Assembly: GCA_001723765.1 (NCBI GenBank)
Contig: MAYW01000032.1
Coordinates: 1 to 35,931, forward strand
Source of the DNA: Candidatus Scalindua rubra
Lineage (GTDB): Bacteria > Planctomycetota > Brocadiia > Brocadiales > Scalinduaceae
Reading direction: 5' to 3'
DNA: 35,931 nt
This document shows, in pieces, positions 14,781 to 23,692 of the stretch; within the stretch, counting starts at the first letter, position 1, and every line of letters starts with the position of its first letter. The translations under genes and the position numbers were made by a program. The notes under the pieces were generated by a model. The model ran no database searches. It was given only the letters and a program-made list of their open reading frames with translations, and was not told the DNA's origin.

Positions 14781-15248
14781 CACACAAAGACACAAAGATT
14801 GACTTTATTTGAGTTCTCTGTCCCTGGCCCAGACCGCAGGGCAGGCTATAATTCTTGTTATTCCGTCCTTCATCAAGGCTTCACCAAAGTTCAACAGGTA
14901 GCCTAGCTTACATCCTGTCAGTCTAAGATAGGTTAATACTTGCTTCTTATGTGCTTTTGTTAGAGATTCAACCGATTTTAATTCTGAGATCACCTTGTTT
15001 TCAATAAAAATGTCTGCCCTGAATCCTTCGTCGAATTTTATCCCATCATATTCTATTGATACCTGATACCGGCACTTGCCTATCAACATTTAAACCATGC
15101 TTCTTTAGCTCATGAGTTAATATAACTTCATACACAATTTCGAAAAGTCCGGAACCAAGTGCTTTATGAACTACAATTGCAGCATCAACTACAACTTTCC
15201 CAATCTCATTTTCAGTCATCATTCTTTGTGCCTCCGTGTCTTTGTGTG
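14781..15248. repeat. Inverted CACACAAAGACAC repeats flanking the GxxExxY gene
   Basis: CACACAAAGACAC (14781-14793) and its exact reverse complement GTGTCTTTGTGTG (15236-15248) flank the GxxExxY pseudogene. Similarity continues inward (CACAAAGATT on the left, ATTCTTTGTG on the right). A related word, CCACAGAAATCACAAAAG, lies just outside on the left near 14750. The arrangement looks like an inserted cassette with terminal inverted repeats. Confidence 0.65.
14805..15222 (-). pseudogene. GxxExxY protein gene broken by a 7-bp tandem duplication
   Basis: The first part, from ATG 15222, reads TENEIGKVVVDAA, HKALGSGLFEIVYE (the GxxExxY signature region) and DRQVPV, then runs into a stop. The second part, in another frame, continues SIEYDGIKFDEGFRADIFIE, VISELKSVE and LLNFG, as in the usual ~125-residue GxxExxY protein. 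At the junction the plus strand has TGATACC twice in a row (15057-15063, 15064-15070). Removing one copy restores the frame exactly as QVPVSIEYDG. This is a real slippage mutation, not a homopolymer error. The family is poorly characterised and its function unknown. The gene splits pheS from pheT and lies between inverted repeats. Confidence 0.9.
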
Positions 15249-15407
15249 ATTATTTTTTTTAAATGCTATACTCTTTTACATTCGCTACAAAACCCTTTGG
15301 ATATATCTTGTTGCATTATCCACTAACCATCTAATTTCTTCCATCCCTATCTTCTCTACGGTTAAAGCTGACTGTCAATTTGGCATAACACATTTAAGCC
15401 AAAATAC

Positions 15408-15436
15408 TTAAAATGGAAATTCCTCATACTATAAAT
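15408..15436. repeat. 29-nt dispersed motif, copy B
   Basis: TTAAAATGGAAATTCCTCAT then ACTATAAAT, almost identical to copy A at 512-539. It lies 11 nt from the pheS stop codon. Copy C is at 22591-22618. The gap 15223-15447 otherwise holds no gene I can name; a minus-strand stretch reading GMEEIRWLVDNATRYIQRVL before a stop near 15293 may be another gene remnant. Confidence 0.6.
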
Positions 15437-15447
15437 ATAATACGGGA

Positions 15448-16485
15448 CTAAAACTGTGATAGGAATCTCATATCATTTTCTAAGAAAAGCCTGATGTCAT
15501 CTACTCCATACCTGAGCATTGCAAGTCTCTCCACGCCCAAACCAAATGCAAACCCCGTGTACTTTTCAGTATCATAATCGACTGCCTCAAAGACATTGGG
15601 GTCAACCATGCCCGCACCCAATACCTCAACCCAACCGCTATAAGCACATACACTACATCCTTTGCCCTTACAGATAGAACATGAAATATCTACCTCTGCA
15701 CTTGGTTCGGTAAAGGGGAAAAAAGAAGGGCGAAATCTCATTTTTATATTCTGTCCAAAGTATGATTTGGCAAATAAGGTTAAAACATATTTTAGATCAC
15801 TAAAGCTGACACCTTCATCTACCATTAAACCCTCGATCTGATGAAACATAGAGGCATGACGGGCATCAACTGTATCTGGCCGAAAAACCTTTCCCGGAGC
15901 AATCATCCTGATAGGGGGTTTCTTTTCTTTCATTACCCTTATTTGCACCGTTGAGGTCTGGCTTCTTAAAAGAAGTTGGTTATCTCCACCTGCCGAGCGG
16001 GCAAGCAGATAAAACGTATCAAAATCTTCTCTTGACGGATGATCCGCTGGTATATTTAAGGCATCAAAATTATAATATTCGAGTTCTACTTCAGGACCGT
16101 ATTCTACATCAAAACCCAGTTTGCTAAAGATTTCCTTAATTTCATTAATAGTTTGCGTAATAGGGTGTTCGTGGCCATAAGGTTTGTGCTTACCCGGTAA
16201 TGACAAATCAAATGTCTCTTTAGCATCAGGAACACTTTCTTCAGCGACAATTTTTTTTCTTGTCTCTCCTATCCATCTACTGATTTCCTGCTTAAGCTCG
16301 TTTGCTAATTTCCCTATAGTTGACCTCTGCTCAGGTGGCAGGCTTGGAATCGTCTTGATTATTTCATTAATAACACCTTTTCTTCCAATATATTTGGTCC
16401 TTACTTGTTCAACCTCATCCAGCGATTTAGCTTTTGCTAAATTGCTCTTTACCTGGTTTTTTAATTTGCTTAATTTTTCTTTCAC
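15448..16485 (-). CDS. pheS: Phenylalanyl-tRNA synthetase alpha subunit
   Basis: Catalytic half of PheRS: activates phenylalanine and transfers it to tRNA-Phe. 345 residues, normal length. An N-terminal coiled coil is followed by the class II core: HPITQTINEIKEIF, LLRSQTSTVQIRVM, motif 2 around FHQIEGLMVDEGVSF and motif 3 in FAFGLGVERLAML. The Cys-rich turn CSICKGKGCSVC is typical of many bacterial PheS proteins. The start is a GTG at 16485; no in-frame ATG exists nearby and no strong ribosome site is seen. It follows rplT in the conserved cluster, with a 238-nt gap (16486-16723) in which I see no gene. Confidence 0.96.
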   Translation of the reverse strand: MKEKLSKLKNQVKSNLAKAKSLDEVEQVRTKYIGRKGVINEIIKTIPSLPPEQRSTIGKLANELKQEISRWIGETRKKIVAEESVPDAKETFDLSLPGKHKPYGHEHPITQTINEIKEIFSKLGFDVEYGPEVELEYYNFDALNIPADHPSREDFDTFYLLARSAGGDNQLLLRSQTSTVQIRVMKEKKPPIRMIAPGKVFRPDTVDARHASMFHQIEGLMVDEGVSFSDLKYVLTLFAKSYFGQNIKMRFRPSFFPFTEPSAEVDISCSICKGKGCSVCAYSGWVEVLGAGMVDPNVFEAVDYDTEKYTGFAFGLGVERLAMLRYGVDDIRLFLENDMRFLSQF

Positions 16486-16723
16486 AAGAATTAATTCAAA
16501 AAAGGATGATTTACTTGATGAAATATCACGGAAAGAATTATTTGAACCCAGATTGGTAATTTATGTCTATCCGATCAACAAAGTCTGGATAAATAAACGT
16601 AATCCTTCCATTGAAGCTACGGGCAACAAGCTTTCAAACCCACTCCGACTTAGCTAAAAATCCAGAAATTAATTGCTCTATTCAGGTTTGAGTTGAATAA
16701 AAACGGAACTGGAGGGAGGTTAA

Positions 16724-17077
16724 CTAAATATGCTGCTTTGATAATTCGACCAATTCATCAAACGCCATAGGGTCGTTAACCGCTGTTTCTGCTAACATCT
16801 TCCTGTCAATTTCGATATTGGCTTTTGCTAATCCGTTAATGAAACGACTATAATTCATTCCACGCTGCTTAGCAGCTGCATTTATGCGTAATATCCAAAG
16901 CCTTCTAAAGTCTCTCTTTTTACGTTTTCTATCTTTAAAGGCAAATGCCATTGCCCTTACATACGTTTCACTTGCCCTTCCATAGAGATTACTTCTACTA
17001 CCCCAATATCCTTTTGTAGACTTCATAAGTCTCTTTCTTGCTCTTTTTCTTGCTGAACCCTTTCTTGCTCTTGTCAT
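16724..17077 (-). CDS. rplT: Ribosomal protein L20 (bL20)
   Basis: Binds 23S rRNA early in 50S assembly. 117 residues, the usual length, with the basic N-terminus ([19 protein letters not shown]) and the conserved [20 protein letters not shown] and [17 protein letters not shown] blocks. It follows rpmI by 37 nt. In other bacteria L20 represses its own infC-rpmI-rplT operon; I could not identify an L20-binding leader here. Confidence 0.98.
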   Translation of the reverse strand: MTRARKGSARKRARKRLMKSTKGYWGSRSNLYGRASETYVRAMAFAFKDRKRKKRDFRRLWILRINAAAKQRGMNYSRFINGLAKANIEIDRKMLAETAVNDPMAFDELVELSKQHI

Positions 17078-17114
17078 TCTAAAAACCTCTCTTACATCTA
17101 TTTTGAAATCTCGA

Positions 17115-17312
17115 CTAACATTCTCCTAAAGAACGTAACATTGCTTTTGTATAACCCTTTGGCACAAGACTTGTTTTTCTTAACTTCCTTCTGCGGTTTC
17201 CACTTTTCCCGGACATTAAATGACTTGCAAATGCCTTCTTCCTTTTAATCTTGCCGTTACGAGAAACCTTAACCCTTTTCTTAAGACAACTATGTGTTTT
17301 TAATTTTGACAT
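17115..17312 (-). CDS. rpmI: Ribosomal protein L35 (bL35)
   Basis: A small basic protein of the 50S subunit. From the ATG at 17312 it has 65 residues ([20 protein letters not shown] at the start, [20 protein letters not shown] in the middle), matching the family. A TTG one codon upstream is also open, but the ATG lies at the right distance from AGGGGAG and gives the normal N-terminus. It lies between infC and rplT. Confidence 0.97.
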   Translation of the reverse strand: MSKLKTHSCLKKRVKVSRNGKIKRKKAFASHLMSGKSGNRRRKLRKTSLVPKGYTKAMLRSLGEC

Positions 17313-17325
17313 CAAAACTCCCCTT

Positions 17326-17832
17326 CTATCTAACTCTGTTTGGTGATAATATAATGCCCATACTTCTTCCTGCAGACTTTGAGTGCGGTTCTACTTTTGC
17401 AATATCCTCCAGGGTTTTTATGAATACTTCAAACACTTTCTCAGCCACCTCTCTATGCGCCTTTTCGCGCCCTCTGAACATCATATTTACGAGTACTCTA
17501 TCATTCCTCGCAAGGAATTTCCTTGCTTGCTTAATCTTTGTCATAAGATCATGTTCGCCAATCTTTGGTCTTACTCTAATTTCTTTTAATTGAACCACAC
17601 GATGTTTTTTTTGGGCTTTTTTACTTTGCTTGTACTTGTACTTGCCATAATTTATAATACGGCATACAGGCGGATTAGCATTTGGTGAAACCTCAACCAA
17701 ATCCAAGCCTAATTCCATCGCCTTGCTAAGTGCCTCTGCCTTTCTTACTATACCCACTTGAGCGCCATTTTCATCAATTAGCCTGACAGTTTTAGCAACT
17801 ATTCGTTCATTAACCCTTTGATACCTGGGGAT
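17326..17832 (-). CDS. infC: Translation initiation factor IF-3, apparent ATC start
   Basis: Controls start-codon choice and keeps 30S and 50S subunits apart. IF-3 sequence (RVNERIVAKTVRLIDENGAQ, then VEVSPNANPPVCRI and VQLKEIRVRPK) extends upstream of the first canonical start, a GTG at 17757, to an in-frame TGA at 17860-17862. Between that stop and the GTG there is no ATG, GTG or TTG. An ATC at 17830-17832 lies 7 nt after GGAGG and gives 168 residues starting PRYQRVNERI, the normal IF-3 length. Non-canonical AUU/AUC/AUA starts are a known feature of infC and allow IF-3 to repress its own translation. The ATC is therefore my chosen start. Confidence 0.93.
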   Translation of the reverse strand: MPRYQRVNERIVAKTVRLIDENGAQVGIVRKAEALSKAMELGLDLVEVSPNANPPVCRIINYGKYKYKQSKKAQKKHRVVQLKEIRVRPKIGEHDLMTKIKQARKFLARNDRVLVNMMFRGREKAHREVAEKVFEVFIKTLEDIAKVEPHSKSAGRSMGIILSPNRVR

Positions 17833-17986
17833 TTCTCCACCTCCATTCCCAAAAAGAATTCAAATTGCTTTTGCGTAAGTGTGTTTAATAAACATCCTAC
17901 GATTTTGCAACATGTAAAGAACAACGGAATTTTCAGCTAAACGTTCAAATATTCCAACATTCAACAAATTCATTTGAGGTGAAATC

Positions 17987-19915
17987 CTAAGTTTTATTCT
18001 TTGCCTCCCTTTCAATGTTTACAATAAATTCTGACAAAGGAATCGAACCCTCATCACCCCTTTTTCTGCTTCTTACTGATACAGTTTCTTCCTCTAACTC
18101 CCTATCACCTATAATGAGAAGATAAGGGATTTTCTCCAGAGTACCCTCCCTAATCTTATAACCCATCTTCGCATTTTTTAAATCACAATCAGAGCGAATT
18201 CCTACCTCGGATAGTTGATTCTTTATCTTAATAGCATAATCATTATGATTGTCTGTTATTGGTAACATCCTAACCTGTATTGGCGCTAACCATAAAGGGA
18301 AATCCCCGGCATAATGTTCTATCAAAGACCCGAGAAATCTCTCCATAGCGCCCAGCACGGTACGGTGTACCATGACTACCTTATGCTGCATGCCATCGGA
18401 ACCAATATAATTAACATCAAATCTTTCAGGCAGATTAAAATCAACTTGAATGGTTGGTCCCTGCCAACCCCTGTTCAGTGCATCCTTAATCTTTATGTCA
18501 ATTGCAGGTCCGTAAAATTTCGCCTCACCTTCCATTCTCACAAATTCCAGATTCTTTTGTTCAAGAGCAAGCCTTAATGCTTCTTCGGCAAGGGCCCATT
18601 TTTCGTTATCACCTATATACTTTTCGTCTTCCCCTTTACCCTTAACCGCAAGTTCTATATCGTATTCCTTAAATCCAAAGCTCTTAAGCATATGTTGCGA
18701 TAAATCTATAATACCAACTATCTCATCCTTTAATTGATCTGGTCTACAAAAGATATGAGCATCATCCTGCGTGAAACCACGAACTCTTAAAAGTCCGTGC
18801 AAAACACCTGATCTTTCGTATCTATACACAGTACCAAGCTCTCCCCACCTTAGAGGCAAATCACGATAGCTACGCACCTTTGTTTTATACATAAGAATTG
18901 CAAAAGGACAATTCATTGGTCTTAACATATATTCTTGTCCTTCAACCTCTATAGGGGAAAACATACTCTCTCTATAGAAATCCAGATGACCACTTTTTTT
19001 CCAAAGGTCTATTTTTGCAATGTGAGGACTGTAAACTATATCGTAACCACGTTTATAATGTTCTTCCCTCCAAAAAGTTTCAATAATGTTCCTTATTACG
19101 CCTCCTTTTGGATGCCAGAAAACAAGACCCGCACCACCATTTTCATGGAAACTATAAAGATCTAATGCTACGCCAATTTTTCTATGATCACGCTTTTTTG
19201 TCTCTTCTAAAAACTTAAGATATTTGTTTAAGTCTTTCTTATTCGTAAATGCTGTACCATAAATCCTCTGAAGCATCGGGTTGGTTTCTTTTCCACGCCA
19301 ATATGCTCCTGCAACACTTAGAAGTTTAAATACCTCAATCTTTTTAGTACTGGACACATGAGGACCTTTACATAAGTCAACAAAATCACCTTGCTGATAT
19401 AGGGAAACGGTTTCGTCTTCCAATCCTTTGATTAGTTCTACTTTATATCGCTGATTTAATTTCTCCATCCTCTTTATGGCAATGTCGCAAGGTTCTTCTA
19501 AACGCTTGAAAGTCTCATTTGCCTCAATAATTTTCCTCATCTCTTCTTCTATCTTCTCAAGGTCCTCTTGAGACAGTGTTTTGTCCAAATCAAAATCATA
19601 ATAGAATCCATTCTTGATGGAAGGTCCAATCCCAAGTTTAACATTTGGATATAAATGAGTAACGGCCTGAGCCATAACGTGAGCAGTACTATGTCTAAGT
19701 ATTTCAAGACCTTCTTCAGAATCAGCCATTACAAGGTCTAAAGTCGTATCTGCCTCAATCGAACAATTAAGATCGACAAGCGTACTGTTTACCTTGCCTG
19801 CTATTGCCGATCCTCGATTCTTATCAACAACATCGCTAGCGACATCCCTAACGGTAACTTTATCCTTATATTTTCTTTCAATACCGTCAGGTAACTTTAC
19901 TTTTACCATAGCCAT
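17987..19915 (-). CDS. thrS: Threonyl-tRNA synthetase
   Basis: Charges tRNA-Thr; class II enzyme of 642 residues, full length. An N-terminal TGS domain (about 1-65) is followed by the editing domain with HxxxH (H75, H79 in LRHSTAHVMAQA). The catalytic core shows MNCPFAILMYK with the zinc-binding Cys, GELGTVYRYERSGVL, RVRGFTQDDAHIF and HRTVLGAMERF. The C-terminal anticodon-binding domain starts near FPLWLAPIQVRMLPI. It is the first gene of the cluster and diverges from prfB. The start may be residue 1 or the ATG two codons on. The 154-nt gap to infC contains no gene. Confidence 0.97.
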   Translation of the reverse strand: MAMVKVKLPDGIERKYKDKVTVRDVASDVVDKNRGSAIAGKVNSTLVDLNCSIEADTTLDLVMADSEEGLEILRHSTAHVMAQAVTHLYPNVKLGIGPSIKNGFYYDFDLDKTLSQEDLEKIEEEMRKIIEANETFKRLEEPCDIAIKRMEKLNQRYKVELIKGLEDETVSLYQQGDFVDLCKGPHVSSTKKIEVFKLLSVAGAYWRGKETNPMLQRIYGTAFTNKKDLNKYLKFLEETKKRDHRKIGVALDLYSFHENGGAGLVFWHPKGGVIRNIIETFWREEHYKRGYDIVYSPHIAKIDLWKKSGHLDFYRESMFSPIEVEGQEYMLRPMNCPFAILMYKTKVRSYRDLPLRWGELGTVYRYERSGVLHGLLRVRGFTQDDAHIFCRPDQLKDEIVGIIDLSQHMLKSFGFKEYDIELAVKGKGEDEKYIGDNEKWALAEEALRLALEQKNLEFVRMEGEAKFYGPAIDIKIKDALNRGWQGPTIQVDFNLPERFDVNYIGSDGMQHKVVMVHRTVLGAMERFLGSLIEHYAGDFPLWLAPIQVRMLPITDNHNDYAIKIKNQLSEVGIRSDCDLKNAKMGYKIREGTLEKIPYLLIIGDRELEEETVSVRSRKRGDEGSIPLSEFIVNIEREAKNKT

Positions 19916-19950
19916 TTGTGTAATTGATAGCTTTTTAAGGTTAGCTAGTA

Positions 19951-19979
19951 TTTTTACCTGATTTCCCTTATTATTTCAA
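19951..19979 (-). promoter_or_regulatory. Weak candidate promoter for thrS
   Basis: On the minus strand TTGAAA (19979-19974) and TAAAAA (19956-19951) are spaced by 17 bp and would start RNA about 30 nt before thrS. Both boxes are imperfect. Confidence 0.3.
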
Positions 19980-20006
19980 CAAATATTTTCCATGGTTAAA
20001 AACAAT

Positions 20007-20035
20007 TTGACTTTGATATTTGCATAAATTATAAT
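20007..20035 (+). promoter_or_regulatory. Sigma-70-type promoter for prfB-glyA
   Basis: TTGACT (20007-20012) and a perfect TATAAT (20030-20035) with a 17-bp spacer, 44 nt before the prfB ATG. The same pair with the same spacing precedes ftsH. Confidence 0.8.
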
Positions 20036-20078
20036 TTTAGAGCAAATTAAGGAAAAATTTAATCACAAGAGGTTAAAA

Positions 20079-21186
20079 ATGCTCAAGAACATAGAAAAGC
20101 AACTAAATCCATTAAAAAACCGCCTAGTTCATCTAAGGGACTCTCTTTGACCTGACTTCTAAGGAAAAAGAACAGGAAGATATCGAAAAGCAGTTAGGAA
20201 ATGCAGATTTCTGGAGCGATAAAGAAAAGGCACAATCTATCATACGAAGACTTAAGACATTAAAAGAATTGACCTTGCCTTTTCATGAATTGCAAAAATC
20301 GCTTAATGACATCGTTGACTTATCAGAGCTTGCAGATGGTGATGACGAAAATAACAAAGAATTAGAAACAGAGATTACAAAAGATCTACAATCATTTATC
20401 CAGAAACTAGAAAAGCTAGAATTTCGCATGATGTTAAGTGGAAAAAATGATTGTAGAAATGCATACCTTAATATACATGCTGGTGCAGGGGGTACAGAAT
20501 CATGTGATTGGGCCTCTATGCTATTAAGAATGTATAGCATGTGGGGAGAAAGAAATAATTATTCCATAGAAACGATAGACCTTTTACCCGGTGATGAGGC
20601 AGGAATCAAACGGGTAACTGCCCTTATTAAGGGTAACTTTGCTTATGGTTATTTGAAGTCTGAAGTTGGGGTCCATCGCCTGGTTCGCATATCACCATTC
20701 GATTCTAATAGCAGACGTCACACCTCATTTGCTGCAGTTGACGTAATGCCTGAAATTGATGTTGAAATAGATATAGAAATTAACGAAAAAGATTTAAAAA
20801 TCGATACTTACCGTGCTTCCGGCGCTGGAGGTCAACACGTCAATAAAACATCTTCTGCTGTCAGAATTACACATATACCAACAGGTATAGTGGCGCAATG
20901 TCAGAACGATAGATCTCAACACAAAAATAGAAGTACGGCCTTAAAAATGTTAAAGTCAAAATTGTATCAATTAAAAGAAAAAGAACTTGAGAAAGAATTT
21001 GCAGATGCGTACGATGAAAAAGGAGAAATTGCGTGGGGTCATCAAATAAGGTCTTATGTTCTCCAGCCTTATTCCATGATAAAGGACTTACGAACGGGAA
21101 AAGAGACACCTAAAACACAATCGTTCCTTGATGGTGAAATTGATGATTTCCTTACATCATATTTGAAATGGAAAATTGGTAAATAG
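20079..21186 (+). CDS. prfB: Peptide chain release factor 2 with programmed +1 frameshift
   Basis: Recognises UAA and UGA and releases the finished peptide. The ATG at 20079 follows AAGAGG. After 23 codons the frame meets CTT TGA C (TGA at 20148-20150), preceded by an internal AAGGGA. This is the classic RF2 autoregulatory site: low RF2 lets ribosomes slip +1 and read GAC CTG ACT onward. The shifted frame gives 368 residues in all. The GGQ catalytic motif is at 250-252 and the stop-reading SPF motif at 205-207, the same numbers as in E. coli RF2. glyA follows after 11 nt, so they share a transcript. Confidence 0.98.
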
Positions 21187-21197
21187 AATTTTCTCTT

Positions 21198-22454
21198 ATG
21201 GAGACTTTAAAATACATTGATCCTGAAATATTCGAGGCAATCCGCGAAGAAATAGAAAGACAACAGAGTAATGTTGAGCTGATCGCTTCAGAAAATTATT
21301 GTAGTACCGCAGTACTACAAGCACAAGGTTCAATATTGACGAATAAATATGCTGAAGGTTATCCTGATAAGCGTTGGTACGCAGGATGTGGAAAAATAGA
21401 CATAGTTGAAAAACTTACAGTTGACCGAGCAAAGGAAATTTTTGGAGCAGAACATGCTAATGTCCAACCACATTCGGGTTCGCAGGCAAATATGGCTGTT
21501 TTGTTTTCATCACTTACTCCTGGAAATAAGATACTAAGCATGGATCTTTCACATGGTGGACATCTTACACATGGTTTCAAAAAAAATTTTTCAGGTCAAT
21601 TATATAAAAAGATAACATATGGAGTGGATAAAGAAACGGAATATATTGATTACGCAGAATTAAGGGCGTTAGCAAAGAAAAATAATCCCGACCTAATAAT
21701 AGCAGGTGCCAGTTCTTATCCAAGAGAAATTGATTTTGTAAAATTTAAAGAAATTGCAGATGAAGTAGGTGCACTATTTTTAGCAGATATTGCTCATATA
21801 GCAGGCCTAATTGTAGCAGGATTGCATCAAGACCCTGTCCCTTATGCAGATTTTGTAACTACTTCAACACACAAAACACTCAGAGGTCCAAGAGGTGGAT
21901 TAATACTCTGTAAGTCTAAATATGCTTCGAAAATAGATCAATATATTTTCCCGGGTATTCAAGGTGGACCATTAATGCACGTGATCGCCGCAAAGGCCGT
22001 AGCATTTAAAGAAGCTAAAACCAAAGAATTCAGAGAATGCCAAAGCCAAACAATTAAAAATGCGAAGTCATTAGCAAATGAGCTAAAAGAAAAGGGCTAT
22101 AAGATAGTTTCTGGAGGTACTGATAACCACCTCTTCCTCGTAGATCTTACAAATAAAAATATCTCAGGGAGAGAAGCACAAGAAACCCTGGAAAAAGCAG
22201 GCATTGTCCTTAATAGAAATATGATCCCTTTTGACAAAAGAACCGCAAACGACCCAAGTGGAATAAGAATAGGTACTCCTTCAGTTACAACACGTGGTAT
22301 GAAAGAACCCGAAATGTCCCAAATTGCTAACTGGATTGATCTTGCACTCAATGGATACAAAGATAACAACACCCTAAAAACAATTAAAAGTGAGGTTGCG
22401 GAATTATGCGCCACTTTCCCAATATACAACGTTGATACAGCCTTAGTAGATTAA
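21198..22454 (+). CDS. glyA: Serine hydroxymethyltransferase
   Basis: PLP enzyme that interconverts serine and glycine and loads one-carbon units on tetrahydrofolate. 418 residues, typical. Recognisable blocks are ELIASENY (N-terminal), [22 protein letters not shown], the PLP-lysine motif [14 protein letters not shown] with K226, and [10 protein letters not shown]. It is co-transcribed with prfB (11-nt gap). Confidence 0.98.
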   Translation: METLKYIDPEIFEAIREEIERQQSNVELIASENYCSTAVLQAQGSILTNKYAEGYPDKRWYAGCGKIDIVEKLTVDRAKEIFGAEHANVQPHSGSQANMAVLFSSLTPGNKILSMDLSHGGHLTHGFKKNFSGQLYKKITYGVDKETEYIDYAELRALAKKNNPDLIIAGASSYPREIDFVKFKEIADEVGALFLADIAHIAGLIVAGLHQDPVPYADFVTTSTHKTLRGPRGGLILCKSKYASKIDQYIFPGIQGGPLMHVIAAKAVAFKEAKTKEFRECQSQTIKNAKSLANELKEKGYKIVSGGTDNHLFLVDLTNKNISGREAQETLEKAGIVLNRNMIPFDKRTANDPSGIRIGTPSVTTRGMKEPEMSQIANWIDLALNGYKDNNTLKTIKSEVAELCATFPIYNVDTALVD

Positions 22455-22514
22455 GTTTTTCTTTAGTTTTCCCTGCCTAAAATCGACAACTCGTTATTCA
22501 ACACCTCAAACGAG

Positions 22515-22618
22515 TTAGATTCTTCGCTTCGCTCAGAATGACACTTTTATCACCACGCCGTCATTCTGAGGAACGGAGTGACGAAGAATCTTAACTTTGA
22601 AATTCCGATACAGTAAAC
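22515..22618. repeat. REP-like palindrome plus 28-nt motif copy C
   Basis: AGATTCTTCG (22517-22526) and CTCAGAATGAC (22532-22542) are mirrored by GTCATTCTGAG (22560-22570) and CGAAGAATCT (22582-22591), a long imperfect hairpin of the family also seen at 407-461. It runs directly into TTAACTTTGAAATTCCGATA (22591-22610), a diverged copy of the 28-nt motif at 512 and 15408. It lies between glyA and gpsA and may act as a terminator or RNA-stability element. Confidence 0.75.
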
Positions 22619-22628
22619 TAAACTTTCT

Positions 22629-23654
22629 ATGGACAAACAAAAAAATACAAAAAAAATATCAGTCTTAGGTACAGGAGGATGGGGTACTGCACTTTCAATT
22701 TTACTACACAACAAAGGACACAAAGTTTTCCTTTGGGGTTCAACACCTGACTATGTTGAATTCTTAAAGAAAAATAGAGAAAACACAAAATACCTCAAAG
22801 GTGTCAAAATTCCATCTGACTTAAATATAACTTCAAATATGGCAAATGCACAAATAGAAACCAATTTTATAGTTATCGCCATACCAACACCTTATGTCAG
22901 AAAAGCTATTAAAACCTTAAAAAATCATTATATCCCTGGAACACCCATCGTAAGTGTAATAAAAGGTATAGAAAACGAAACACTCATGCGCGGTAGTGAA
23001 ATACTTGGAGATATCTTAGGTGAACAGCCCATTGCATTACTCCTGGGACCAAGTCATGCAGAAGAAGTAGCAAGGAAATTACCAACTACTGTTGTCGTTT
23101 CTTCCAAAGATATGAAACTGGCAAGAGAAATTCAGAACATCTTTATAACAAAACACTTTCGTGTTTACACAAATCCTGATGTAATAGGTGTTGAAATTGC
23201 GACATCAGTTAAAAATGTCATAGCAATTGCGGCTGGAATCTGTGACGGACTTGGTTTTGGAGATAATTCAAAAGCTGCTCTGATAACCAGAGGATTGGCA
23301 GAAATAATACGCCTAGGTATTGCAATGGGTGGTCAGAGAAACACATTTTCAGGGCTTGCTGGACTCGGAGACTTAATTACCACTTGCTTTAGTCCTTACG
23401 GTAGAAACCGTTTGGTAGGTAAACAAATTGCCAAAGGTAAGAAACCTTCACAAATTTTAAAAGAAATGGATCAAGTAGCTGAAGGAATATTGACTACGAA
23501 GTCGGTTTGTAGATTAGCTAGTAAATATAACGTTGAAATGCCTATTACAAAGGAGATCTATAATGTACTTTTTGAAGACAAAGACCCAATGAAGGCTGTA
23601 AATGAGCTAATGGTTCGTGAACCAAAATCAGAGATAGAAGATATTATGCTATGA
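22629..23654 (+). CDS. gpsA: Glycerol-3-phosphate dehydrogenase, NAD(P)+-dependent
   Basis: Reduces dihydroxyacetone phosphate to sn-glycerol 3-phosphate for membrane lipids. 341 residues. The Rossmann motif VLGTGGWGTALS is near the N-terminus. SVIKGIE, LLGPSHAEEVA and the substrate-lysine block EIATSVKNVIAIAAGI are all present. The C-terminal catalytic domain has NTFSGLAGLGDLITTC. No Shine-Dalgarno sequence is visible before the ATG. Confidence 0.97.
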   Translation: MDKQKNTKKISVLGTGGWGTALSILLHNKGHKVFLWGSTPDYVEFLKKNRENTKYLKGVKIPSDLNITSNMANAQIETNFIVIAIPTPYVRKAIKTLKNHYIPGTPIVSVIKGIENETLMRGSEILGDILGEQPIALLLGPSHAEEVARKLPTTVVVSSKDMKLAREIQNIFITKHFRVYTNPDVIGVEIATSVKNVIAIAAGICDGLGFGDNSKAALITRGLAEIIRLGIAMGGQRNTFSGLAGLGDLITTCFSPYGRNRLVGKQIAKGKKPSQILKEMDQVAEGILTTKSVCRLASKYNVEMPITKEIYNVLFEDKDPMKAVNELMVREPKSEIEDIML

Positions 23655-23692
23655 ATGAATTAGTTTTCGATTACGAACACTTTATCTTAGCA

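Noticed and set aside
16486..16657. Plus-strand open frame running out of pheS antisense into the pheS-rplT gap
   Set aside because: Most of the frame is antisense to pheS. The free part has no start and no recognised domain.
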